From Spiroplasma_E ixodetis_B (GTDB taxonomy: Bacteria > Bacillota_I > Bacilli_A > Mycoplasmatales > VBWQ01), in the NCBI RefSeq assembly GCF_040369795.1, contig NZ_AP028955.1, forward strand, positions 1,116,001 through 1,180,000: 64,000 nucleotides of DNA, in the 5' to 3' direction. A program made the position numbers and the translations under genes. Each line of letters starts with the position of its first letter. Within the stretch, counting starts at the first letter, position 1. The notes beneath the pieces are model-generated. The model searched no databases, was not told the origin of the DNA, and saw only the letters and a list, made by a program, of their open reading frames with translations. This document shows, piece after piece, positions 11,815-22,275 of the stretch.

Positions 11815-11970
11815 TTTTCAGCGATAGTGAATAGTGTAAGCACTTAACCATTATTAATTAGAAGCTCCTAATTTAACGATTTTAATCATTAATTAAGAGC
11901 ATTTACTTTGTAAGTGAATTAGGATGGTACCGCGTTAAAAAACGTTCCTATTTTGATAGGAATTTTTATT
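11815..11970 (+). promoter_or_regulatory. T-box riboswitch controlling alaS
   Basis: The leader senses uncharged tRNA(Ala) and allows readthrough when alanyl-tRNA is scarce. Visible parts: a stem I region from 11820, a GCT alanine specifier candidate at 11864-11866 in AGAAGCTCC, and the conserved T-box AGGATGGTACCGCG at 11921-11934. In it TGGT (11925-11928) matches the ACCA end of tRNA(Ala). A terminator hairpin TTCCTA-TTTTGA-TAGGAA plus a T tract follows at 11945-11970. The ATG of alaS follows 20 nt later. Confidence 0.9.
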
Positions 11971-11989
11971 ATTTTGAGGAGAAATTATT

Positions 11990-14710
11990 ATGTCAATAAA
12001 ATGAACAACAGATAAAGTTAGAACAACTTGATGAATTTTTTTTAAAAGTTATGATCATCACATTTTAGAAAGTGCATCACTTGTTCCAAACGATGATCCT
12101 TCACTATTGTGGATTAATTCTGGAGTTGCTGCATTAAAACCATATTTTGATGGACGACAAACCCCAATTGCTAAAAGATTAGCAAATTCACAAAAAGCAA
12201 TTAGAACTAATGATATTGAAAATATTGGTATTACAGCAAGACATCAAACTTTTTTTGAAATGTTAGGTAATTTTTCAATTGGTGATTATTTTAAAAAAGA
12301 AGCTATTATTTGAGGATGAGAATTTTTAACTAGTAAAAAATGATTAAATTTAGATGCTAATTTATTATATGTAACAGTTTTTAATGAAGATGAAGAAACA
12401 TATAATTTATGATTAAATATTATTAAATTACCAAAAGAACGTATTATTAAAGGTACAAGATCTACTAACTTTTGAGATATGGGTCAAGGTCCTTGCGGCC
12501 CTAATACTGAAATTTATTATGATCGCGGTATTAAATATGATCCCGAAAATATTGGTATTAAATTATTAAAAGATGATATTGAAAATGAACGTTATATTGA
12601 AATTTGAAATATTGTTTTTTCACAATTTAATAATGATGGCAAAAATAATTATACTGATTTACCAAGAAAAAATATTGATACTGGCGCAGGATTAGAAAGA
12701 CTAGTAGCGATTTTACAAGATGTGCCAACTAACTTTGATACTGATTTATTTCAAAATATTATTCATGAATGTGAAAAATTGACAAATTTTCGTTATGATA
12801 TTAATAATTATTTTACACAAGAGATTAAGCAAAAAACTATTAATACTGCATTTAAAATTATTGCTGATCATATTCGTTGCTTAGTTTTTGCAATTAGTGA
12901 TGGTGTTTTTCCTAGTAATAAAGATCGTGGTTATGTATTACGAAGATTGATTAGAAGAGCTGTTGTATATGGACAAAAACTTAATATTAATGAACCATTT
13001 TTGTTTAAGTTAGTTTCAATTATTATAAAAGTTATGGGTCAACATTATCAAGAATTACATGAAAAAGTGGATTTAGTAACTAATATTATTAAAAGCGAAG
13101 AATTAAAATTTTGAACAACATTAATAACAGGAAAACAATTATTATTACAAGTTATTAGTAATAATAAAAAAGTAGATGCAACTGCGGCTTTTAAATTATT
13201 TGATACCTATGGTTATCCTATTGAATTAACATTAGAGATTGCAAATGAAGAAAATGCTACTGTTGATTTAAAAGGTTTTCAAAAGTTATTGGATAACAGT
13301 AAAGATAATACAAGAAAAGTAAGAATTAATCATCAAGCATTAACAATTCAATCTTCATTACTAACTAATTTAAAAGTTCCTTCAACCTTTGTTGGTTATG
13401 ATAAAGAACAAATAAATACAAATATTGTTTTTATGTTTAAATCAGAGCATGAGGTAAAATTTTTAAAAAATGAAAAAGGTTATTTAATTTTAAATGAAAC
13501 GCCTTTTTATGCAGAAAAGGGGGGACAATCATCTGATGATGGTATTATCAAAGGAGAAAATGGAACGGCCTTTGTTATTGATGTACAACAAGGACCACAA
13601 AAACAGCATATTCATCAAGTGGAAGTAAAAGGTGAATTAACACAAACAGAAATTTTTGAAGCACAAATTAATAGTTCACATCGTTTTTATACAAGAAAAA
13701 ATCATTCAGGAACTCATTTATTACATGCTGCTTTAAGAAAATTATTAGGTTTACATGTTATGCAATCTGGAAGTTTTAATAATTATCAATATTTACGATT
13801 AGATTTTAGTCATTATCAAATGTTAACTTTAGAACAAATTATAAGTATAGAACAACAAGTAAGTAAATGAATTAAAGGTAAATATCCTTGTGAAATTATT
13901 TATTGTACATATGAAGAAGCAATCAAAATTGGAACTTTAGCTTTTTTTGGTGAAAAATATGAAGAAAAAGTTCGAGTAATTAAATTTGGTGATTTTTCAA
14001 TTGAACTTTGTGGGGGTACTCATTGTTATAATTCACAAGAAGTAGAACAATTATTAATAACTAATGTTGAATCAAAAGGTTCTGGTTCTTATCGAATTCA
14101 TGCTTTAACATCATTAAAAACTATTAATGAATACTTAACACAACAATTAATAATGATTAAAGAACAAAGCAATAATTTATTTATGCAATATCAAAAAAAT
14201 AAAGATAATTTTATGCAAGAAGAAATTGAAAAAATATATGATGCTATTAATAACTTAAAAGTGGTAGCTGCTGATTGAAGAAAAGGAAAAATGTTATTAT
14301 TAGAATTACATGGTTTATTTAAAAAATGACAAATTAATTTTGAAGAATTAAATCGTCAGAAGATAGTGAAAAAATATTTAACTTTAGTTCCAAAAAATGA
14401 AAATAATTATAAACTATTAATTGCAAATTTTGAAAATTTAGATATTAAAATATTAAGAGAAATAATTGAACATTATCGTAATCAATATCAAAATATTATT
14501 ATTATTTTTATTAATAAAATTAATAATCAAGAATATTTAGTATTAGTTGCTTCAAGTAAAGAATTGCATAATAATAAACAGTATCAAAGTAATAATATTT
14601 TACAAAAAATATTAAAAACATTTAATGGTAAGGGTGGCGGTAGCCCAATCTTAGCGCAAGGGAAGATTGATAAGTTTATTACAGAAAAAGAAATTAATAA
14701 AATTATATAG
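11990..14710 (+). CDS. alaS: Alanyl-tRNA synthetase
   Basis: 906 aa with one continuous frame using TGA=Trp. Charges tRNA(Ala). N-terminal catalytic core: SYDHHILESASLVPNDDPSL, LLWINSGVAALKPYFDGR, TARHQTFFEMLGNFSIGDYF, then DTGAGLERLV. Editing domain: NHSGTHLLHAALRKLLG (HxxxH, about residue 570) and CGGTHC (about 673). C-terminal oligomerisation/tRNA elbow part ends GKGGGSPILAQGKIDKF. SD GAGGAGA precedes ATG 11990. Regulated by the T-box upstream. The stop TAG (14708-14710) lies exactly at the left end of an IS630-type insertion, so the last residues and the native terminator have been replaced. Confidence 0.95.
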
Positions 14711-15092
14711 CTAACTAAAGTAATGTTTACTCATATCTTGAAAAACAAAATCAATCGCTTTTTTAATATTTGGTCAATAATTTGGTAATATTTTTCTTAT
14801 ATTATGTTTTATAGCAAATCAAAAATGCTCAATTGGATTTAAATTAGGAGAATATGGTGGAAGAAATAATAGTTTGCATCCAGCATTTTCAATTAATTGT
14901 TGTGTTAATTTAGATTTATGAAACGTTGCATTATCTAAAACTATAATTTGTCCACTCTTTAATACTCGAATTAGTATATTTTTTACATATGATTCAAAAA
15001 TTTTACTGTTGCAATGTCCTTCAAATGCTCATAGGGCTTTTAATTTACCTTTATTTAGTGAACCAATTATACTCATTCTTTTTATTTTATAG
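14711..15092 (-). mobile_element. IS630-type 3' half (J2)
   Basis: The 3' terminal repeat and the C-terminal DDE part of the transposase (reverse complement). It ends at TTTTATTTTATA, where the next block begins with a fresh IS630-type terminus in the opposite direction. Confidence 0.8.
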
Positions 15093-15720
15093 CTAACTAA
15101 AGTGATGTTTACTCATAAATAATGTAAAATAATAATATGTAATTTAAACAGTTTTTGAATTTAAAAGTACAATTCAGCAATATTTAAAATAGATTAGGAA
15201 GATTAAATTATGCCAAAACCATACAGTGAAGACTTACGAAGAAAAGTAATAGAAGCCTATGAAAGTAAAAACATGAAAATTAAAGAAATTTGTAAAGTGT
15301 TCAATATTACTAGAAAGACTTTATTCTTATGAAGAAAAAGAAAAAAAGAAACTGGGCATATAAAACCAATTTTGAATTATCAAAAAGGACATAGCCACAA
15401 AATAAATGATTTAGATGAATTAAAAAATTATTTAGAGCAAAATAAAGATGTTACAGTTCAAAAAGTAATTGAAAAATTTGGTGATATGACTAAAGAAACA
15501 GTTTATAACTATTTCAAAAAACTAAATTATACATATAAAAAAACTTTTCTATATGAACAAAGAGATAAAAATAAACAAGAAGATTTTTTAAAAGAAATAG
15601 CTAAAATAATGAATGAAGATTTAGTATATATTGATGAATCTGGAATTGATGATAATGAATTTTATAAATATGGTTGATCTGAAAAAGGTAAAAGATTATT
15701 TGATAATAAACCCGCATATA
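15093..15720 (+). mobile_element. IS630-type 5' half (J3)
   Basis: The 5' terminus, upstream region and N-terminal two thirds of the transposase in forward orientation. It breaks at CCCGCATATA, precisely complementary in content to the J2 break. J2 plus J3 therefore look like one element whose 5' half was inverted, or two elements inserted at the same TATA. Confidence 0.75.
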
Positions 15721-15731
15721 TAGCTAACTAA
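15210..15731 (+). pseudogene. IS630-family transposase, 3'-truncated
   Basis: 173 residues. Helix-turn-helix half: MPKPYSEDLRRKVIEAYESK, MKIKEICKVFNITRKTLFLW. A second HTH follows: DVTVQKVIEKFGDMTKETVY. Then the first catalytic Asp in VYIDESGIDDNEFYKYGWSE. The frame runs into the next IS end and stops at TAA 15729-15731, losing the second Asp and the Glu. Good SD (AGGAAGATT) before ATG 15210. Best-preserved N-terminal half of this transposase in the window. Confidence 0.85.
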
Positions 15732-16620
15732 AGTAATGTTTACTCATATCTTGAAAAACAAAATCAATAGCTTTTTTAATATTTGGCCAATAATTTGGTA
15801 ATATTTTTCTTATATTATGTTTTATAGCAAATCAAAAATGTTCAATTGGATTTAAATTAGGAGAATATGGTGGAAGAAATAATAGTTTGCATCCAGCATT
15901 TTCAATTAATTGTTGTGTTAATTTAGATTTATGAAACTTTGCATTATCTAAAACTATAATTTGTCCACGCTTTAATACTGGAATTAGTATATTTTTTACA
16001 TATGATTCAAAAATTTTACTGTTGCAATGTCCTTCAAACGCTCATAGGGCTTTTAATTTACCTTTATTTAGTGAACCAATTATAATCATTCTTTTTATTT
16101 TATATGCGGGTTTATTATCAAATAATCTTTTACCTTTTTCAGATCAACCATATTTATAAAATTCATTGCATTTTGATAGTATAATTTAGTTTTTTGAAAT
16201 AGTTATAAACTATTTCTTTAGTCATATCACCAAATTTTTCAATTACTTTTTGAACTGTAACATCTTTATTTTGCGCTAAATAATTTTTTAATACATCTAA
16301 ATCCTTTGTTTTGTGGCTATGTCCTTTTTGACAATTAAAAATCGGTTTTATATGCCCAGTTTCTTTTTTTATTTTTCTTCATAAGAATAAAGTCTTTCTA
16401 GTAATATTGAACACTTTACAAATTTCTTTAATTTTCATGTTTTTACTTTCATAGGCTTCTATTACTTTTCTTCGTAAGTCTTCACTGTATGGTTTTGGCA
16501 TAATTTAACCTTCCTAATCTATTTTAAATATTGCTGAATTGTACTTTTAAATTCAAAAACTGTTTAAATTACATATTATTATTTTGCATTATTTATGAGT
16601 AAACATTACTTTAGTTAGAT
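15721..16620 (-). mobile_element. IS630-type copy J4, internally deleted
   Basis: Both termini are present (CTAACTAAAGTAATG left, CATTACTTTAGTTAG right). An internal deletion near 16170 joins AAATTCATT to TGCATTTTGATAGTATAATTT, removing the middle of the transposase including the first catalytic Asp region. Confidence 0.8.
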
Positions 16621-17303
16621 ATATATAAACTGATTTGTTAATAATGCGTTTATCTTGTCGTACTTTAACTACTATACAATCAAAATAAACAATCGGATAA
16701 ACACTTTCTAATGGCCGATTTTGTCATGCTTTAACATCATCAATAACATCATCAGTAATTTGACTAATAACACTTTCACTAATATCAGCACCATGATATA
16801 ACTCTTGTAACTGCATTCTAATATCTGATAAAGTCATGCCTTTGGCATATAATGAAAGAACTTGTTGATCAAAACCATCAAATCTTCTTTGTCTTTTTGC
16901 AACTATTACTGGCTCAAAATTACTATTACGATCTCGTGGTACATTAATCTCAATTTTACCTTGTTGAGTTATTAATTTTTTTGAACTTATACCATTGCGA
17001 GCATTTTCACTAGTATTATGTTGATTTTTTTCATATCCTAAATAATTTTGCATTTCAGAATTCAACATTTTTTCAACTAATCTTTTTGTTAATTCTTTAT
17101 ATAAACCTCCCTCTTTAAAAACTTTTGTTAAATCTTCAGTATTTTCTAGTAATAAATCTACTGCTTTTGATATTTGATCATTATTATTAATATTTTGTTT
17201 TTTAGACATACGTAACTCACTCTTTATAGTTATTTAATTTTATTTACTAGAATTAATTAAACATAGTTATTTTTGTAAGTTACACAGATTACTAAACATT
17301 ACC
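16621..17303 (-). mobile_element. IS256-type 5' half
   Basis: Left end (CATTACC at 17303) plus the first half of the transposase (start 17209, MSKKQNINNNDQISKAVDLL). It is cut in the DDE domain at TATATAAACTG by the neighbouring IS630-type end. The first catalytic Asp region is kept; the rest is absent. Confidence 0.8.
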
Positions 17304-17492
17304 AGTTTAGCGGTAGTAATTGGCATTATCATGGTAGCTTATTATGCTATTGGTGGTAAATTTGCAAAAAATGATGACCAACGTAAAGAAACTATTGCTC
17401 GTATAATATGGGTTGGGGTTTGCTTAGAAATTGTAATTTTAGCAAGTTCACTAGTTTTAGGATTAAAAGATGTTATTTTAGGAATTTCTTAA
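17304..17492 (+). CDS. Small two-helix membrane protein, 5'-truncated, phage-like
   Basis: 62 residues entering from the IS boundary. Two hydrophobic helices (LAVVIGIIMVAYYAIGG and IIWVGVCLEIVILASSLV) are separated by a charged loop (KFAKNDDQRKETIAR). It resembles small filamentous-phage coat or VirB2-like proteins. Spiroplasmas often carry integrated plectrovirus (SpV1-type) pieces, so I favour that. The 5' end and its start codon are missing because an IS256-type end abuts it. Confidence 0.45.
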   Translation, partial: SLAVVIGIIMVAYYAIGGKFAKNDDQRKETIARIIWVGVCLEIVILASSLVLGLKDVILGIS

Positions 17493-17507
17493 TAAGGGGG
17501 ATATAAA

Positions 17508-17759
17508 ATGTTACAAAAGAAAAAAGGGCTAAAAAACCCTTTTACTGTTGGTAAATCTGCAAAAATAAAACCAACATCAATAAATAATATAATAGCCATT
17601 GTTAACAACGTCATTAAAAAAATGGCTATGTTTCTTATTATAGCGTTCTTGCCCTTAATGTTAATAATGGTTATTATGATTATAATTATCGCAGCCATTA
17701 TAGCAATAATTTCACCAGATACAATAAACAATTTTATCAATGCAAACGAGGCTTTTTAA
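17508..17759 (+). CDS. Membrane protein, 3'-truncated, phage-like
   Basis: 83 residues from ATG 17508 (SD AAGGGGGAT). A basic N-terminus (MLQKKKGLKNPFTVGKSAK) precedes a very long hydrophobic stretch (residues 38-70). The last codons and TAA come from the IS256-type end that begins at 17748, so the true C-terminus is lost. It follows the preceding gene by 15 nt, apparently one operon. Plectrovirus origin is inferred from context only. Confidence 0.45.
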   Translation: MLQKKKGLKNPFTVGKSAKIKPTSINNIIAIVNNVIKKMAMFLIIAFLPLMLIMVIMIIIIAAIIAIISPDTINNFINANEAF

Positions 17760-18045
17760 AAATCTGTGTATCTTTTTACAAAGTTACTAGTTTAGATTAA
17801 TTCTATCTTCAAATTTTATCATAAAATGAGCAATTGCTGTATTTCAATTTTGAATGGGCATTGTTCGTTTTTTTGTTATATTTTCAATTGCTAAGTAAAA
17901 TATTTTAAAAACTGCCATATCATCTGGAAAAACTTTTTTATTTATAATAACTTTTCGTAATTGACTATTAACAGATTCAATAGCATTTGTTGTATAAATA
18001 ACTCTTTTGATTTCTGCAGGATAACTAATAAAAACCATTAAATTA
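17748..18045 (-). mobile_element. IS256-type 3'-end fragment
   Basis: Begins GAGGCTTTTTAAAAATC and covers the last about 85 codons of the transposase (MVFISYPAEIKRVIYTTNAI through the Glu-containing AIESVNSQLRK). It stops where the complete copy at 18046 begins in the opposite orientation. Confidence 0.8.
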
Positions 18046-19417
18046 GGTAATGTTTAGTAATATGTGTAACTTACAAAAATAACTATGTTTAATTAATTCT
18101 AGTAAATAAAATTAAATAACTATAAAGAGTGAGTTACGTATGTCTAAAAAACAAAATATTAATAATAATGATCAAATATCAAAAGCAGTAGATTTATTAT
18201 TAAAAAATACTGAAGATTTAACAACAGTTTTTAAAGAGGGAGGCTTATATAAAGAATTAACAAAAAGATTAGTTGAAAAAATGTTCAATTCTGAAATGCA
18301 AAATTATTTAGGATATGAAAAAAATCAACATAATAATAGTGAAAATGCTCGTAATGGTATAAATTCAAAAAAATTAATAACTCAACAAGATAAAATTAAG
18401 ATTAATGTACCACGAGATCGTAATAGTAATTTTGATCCAGTAAATAGTTGCAAAAAGACAAAGAAGATTTGATGGTTTTGATCAACAAGTTCTTTCATTA
18501 TATGCCAAAGGCATGACTTTATCAGATATTAGAATGCAGTTACAAGAGTTATATCATGGTGCTGATATTAGTGAAAGTGTTATTAGTCAAATTACTGATG
18601 ATGTTATTGATGATGTTAAAGCATGACAAAATCGGCCATTAGAAGGTGTTTATCCGATTGTTTATTTTGATTGTATAGTAGTTAAAGTACGACAAGATAA
18701 AGGCATTATTAACAAATCAGTTTATATAGCACTGGGAGTTGATTTAGAAGGCAAAAAAGATGTTTTAGGTTTATTAATTAGTGAAAATGAAGGTTCTAAG
18801 TTTTGATTATCTAATTTCACAGAAATGAAAAATCGAGGCTTAAATGATATTCTTATTGCTTGTAGTGACAATTTAACAGGAATGTCAGAAGCAATACAAT
18901 CAGTTTATCCTAAAACCGAACATCAATTATGCATAGTTCATCAAATTAGAAATAGTTTAAAATATGTTTCATACAAACATAGAAAATCACTAGTTACAGA
19001 TTTAAAACCAATTTATAGTGCATGTAGTGAAGAACAAGCAATGCAAGCTTTAGAATCTTTTGAAAGTAAATGAAATAAACAATATCCTCAAATTGCTAAA
19101 TCATGATATAAAAATTGAGATAATTTAATGGTTTTTATTAGTTATCCTGCAGAAATCAAAAGAGTGATTTATACAACAAATGCTATTGAATCTGTTAATA
19201 GTCAATTACGAAAAGTTATTATAAATAAAAAAGTTTTTCCAAATGATATGGCAGTTTTTAAAATATTTTACTTAGCAATTGAAAATATAACAAAAAATGA
19301 ACACTGCCCATTCAAAATTGAAATACAGCAATTGCTCATTTTATGATAAAATTCGAAGATAGAATTAATCTAAACTAGTAACTTTGTAAAAAGATACACA
19401 GATTTTTAAAAAGCCTC
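18046..19417 (+). mobile_element. IS256-type copy, full length, frameshifted
   Basis: 1372 bp with both ends. The transposase starts at ATG 18140 but has an extra A near 18443 (CCAGTAAATAG against CCAGTAATAG), which ends the frame at 18472. It has one A fewer near 19300. The two indels cancel in length but not in function. No matching target duplication was found: the left flank is an IS256-type fragment, the right flank an IS5-type fragment. Confidence 0.85.
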
Positions 19418-20399
19418 AAATTTTTAAAAAAATATTAAAAATATTTTTTTATTTTAATGGTTTTGTTTTATTAAAAATTTCACAAAGTAAGTTAAATCTT
19501 AAGTGCATAAGTCTAAATATACTTTTTCTACATTTATTTATTAAAATTTTGAATCTTTTTAATCAAGCAAAAACATGTTCAACTTTAATTCTAATTTTTG
19601 AAATAATTTTATTGTAGATTTTTTCTTGTTTAGTTAATTTTTTATTTTTAGTTTTTTTAATTGGTAATATAGTATTTTTATAAATATTTTGTATTCCTTG
19701 ATATCCCAAATCACCAATAATTATTGTTTTTTCTGAAAATTCAAGATTTGAATTTTTTAATATTTGAAAATCATGTACTTTTCCATTATCAGCAAAAATA
19801 TCAACAATTTTTTTATTAAAAAAGTCATATATAATTTGAAATTTTATAGAAAACATTCAACTTTTACCAGAAAAATATTCTAACTGTAGTTTTTTTTAGT
19901 TGGTCTTTCAATTTCAATTTCAGTTTAATCAATTAAATAAAATTGAAATTCATTTAAATCTTCTTGTTTTTTCTCAATTTTTGATTTATATTTTGTTTTT
20001 AAAAACTGATAATCTTTGTCATCACTAAGTTTATTTTCTACTCAAGTAATATTTCGAAAACAACTTGATGCACTCATTTTATATTTAATACTCATTTGGA
20101 AAAAAGTATAATATTCTTTTCAGTATACTAAAGTCATCATCAATCTTTCTTCAACTGAAAGTTTATATTTTCTACCTTTAGTTTTTTTTAAATTTTCTAT
20201 TTCAATTAATTTCGTTAACGTTTCATCAAAATGAAAACGTTTTATACCAAAATATCTATAAAATTGTTCATTTTTTAATTTTTTTAAATTTTCAAAATTC
20301 ATTTTTATCAACACCTTATTAATTTATTAATAAAGAAATTATAAAATAAATTTTAAATTATTAATTGAATTTTAAAAAATTTATTTACGGAATATGTCT
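19418..20399 (-). mobile_element. IS5-type copy 3, 3'-truncated
   Basis: The 5' end is intact (ACGGAATATGTCT at 20387-20399). The outer 3' end is missing where the IS256-type copy begins. Junction run of eight bases. In the first frame the catalytic LIDSTEIE has become LID-stop (TCA to TAA near 19927), so the gene is dead. Confidence 0.8.
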
Positions 20400-20852
20400 T
20401 ATGTATAATTTAGTTTTTTGAAATAGTTATAAACTGTTTCTTTAGTCATATCACCAAATTTTTCAATTACTTTTTGAACTGTAACATCTTTATTTTGCGC
20501 TAAATAATTTTTTAATTCATCTAAATCTTTTATTTTGTGGCTATGTCCTTTTTTATAATTCAAAATTGGCTTTATATGCCCAGTTTCTTTTTTTCTTTTT
20601 CTTCATAAGAATAAAGTCTTTCTAGTAATATTGAACACTTTACAAATTTCTTTAATTTTCATGTTTTTACTTTCATAGGCTTCTATTACTTTTCTTCGTA
20701 AGTCTTCACTGTATGGTTTTGGCATAATTTAATCTTCCTAATCTATTTTAAATATTGCTGAATTGTACTTTTAAATTCAAAAACTGTTTAAATTACATAT
20801 TATTATTTTACATTATTTATGAGTAAACATTACTTTAGTTAGATATATTATA
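20400..20852 (-). mobile_element. IS630-type 5' half (J5)
   Basis: HTH part of the transposase (MPKPYSEDLRRK near 20725, reverse strand) and the 5' terminus CATTACTTTAGTTAG. The DDE half is absent, cut at the IS5-type boundary. Confidence 0.8.
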
Positions 20853-21094
20853 TAAATTAATTGTTAAATAAATATAAATAAGAAAAATGATTTATTTTAA
20901 ATTTTTAAAATCTAGAAAATAATGAATATGAAATTTAAATAATACATTTTTTATGATAAAAGTATTAAAAAAAATATTATTGTTTTTTGCGATAATAAAT
21001 CAAAAATCGATTATAGAAAGATATTACATATATCAATTATGTTATACTATTTTTATAAGTTATTTTGTGGAGACTGTTAAGAGGTGATATTCTT
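20853..21094. other. Spacer upstream of the FtsK-like gene
   Basis: AT-rich, no gene. A TATACT box at 21043-21048 is a plausible -10 for the following gene, but I see no clear -35. Confidence 0.35.
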
Positions 21095-22171
21095 ATGATT
21101 AAAAATGGCATTAAAATATCAAAATCTCAATCTCGTGGTGATGAAGTTGGGTTACTTTTTTTCTTATTAGTAATCTTCTTTTTCCTAATAGTTAGTTTAA
21201 CTAGATTTTCAATAATTGGTAAAGTACTTGATGATTTTCTTTTTTCTTTTTTATTTGGATGAGTGAAATATGCTGTTTATTTCTTTCTTTCTTTAATGAT
21301 TATTCCTTTAACTTTTGGTTATCGCATGCAATTTAAATTGAAGTATATTTTTGTTACTTTTTTATTTTTAGTGATTAGTTGTTGGACAACACAAACTTTA
21401 ACTTTAATAATTTTAGGAAAGAATAATTTATGAACTAGTTATTATAATTTAAACCTATTAAATATTAGCGAAATATACGTTAAAACATGATGAAATACAA
21501 ATGCTATAAATAATTATCTAGGTTTTTTTGCTTCACCAATTTCTTTTAAAGACTTTAGTGTTGAAACCTTTTTTCCAACATATGCTACTGGTGGCATTAT
21601 TAGTAATGTTTTAATAGGTATTTTTAATTATGGTTTTTTTGTTACTAATTTAATTGCAAACTTTATTAGTTTTTTTTCTTTAACTTGTTTATTTATTTTT
21701 AATAAACCTTTTATTTTCTTTAGCAAAATAAAACAAATTATTAAACAAATTTTTATTATTAATAATAATAAAAATAAAAAGCAAAAAAATAAAATAAATG
21801 CTGATTTAAAACAAAAACATATTAAGTTAAAAAAAGAAAAATTATTAATTGATAAACAAGTTAAAAAATCTTTTAGAAACGAAAATAATTTTAATAAGGA
21901 ATCGAAGAAGGAACCACCTATATCACAAGTAAAAAAAGCAGAAATAAAACAAAATGATAATAGTGACATTATCAATAAACCTTCTTCACCTATTGTTTAT
22001 TTTAATGAAAATAGTTATTTAACTCCTTTTGGTAAAATTGACCCTGGAAAACAAAAAGATGTAATGAGTAATAGCAAAGGCACTCTGGTAGTTAAAAAAA
22101 GTTTAGAAGATAGTATTTTAAATCGCGAAATTATTAATGATAACGAGACTATTATTAATAACGAATCATAA
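21095..22171 (+). CDS. Four-helix membrane protein like the FtsK N-terminal domain, no motor
   Basis: 358 aa. Membrane helices at about residues 18-37, 50-75, 82-107 and 168-205. The last begins GGIISNVLIGIFNYGF, close to the GG-start helix of the FtsK/SpoIIIE 4TM domain. A basic, lysine/asparagine-rich linker follows, then IVYFNENSYLTPFGKIDPGK and a stop at 22169-22171. FtsK normally continues with about 500 residues of RecA-like translocase carrying Walker A/B, and none is present here or downstream. Either the gene is a truncated ftsK or a stand-alone membrane protein. ATG 21095 has SD AAGAGGTGA. It precedes uvrC by about 100 bp in the same direction. Confidence 0.5.
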
Positions 22172-22275
22172 GTAATTAATAATGAATAAAATTAAGAGTT
22201 TACTTTAGGATAAAACATTATATTAATGTTAAAATCAAAGTATCTTTTAATTTGTTAATAAATTTAGGTGAACTA

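Noticed and set aside
17489..17740. - strand frame opposite the phage-like membrane gene
   Set aside because: Exact antisense of the 17508 gene, no SD.
18046..19417. Programmed frameshift in the IS256-type transposase
   Set aside because: Copies at 3502 and 61329 are open in one frame, so the run-length differences in other copies are lesions.
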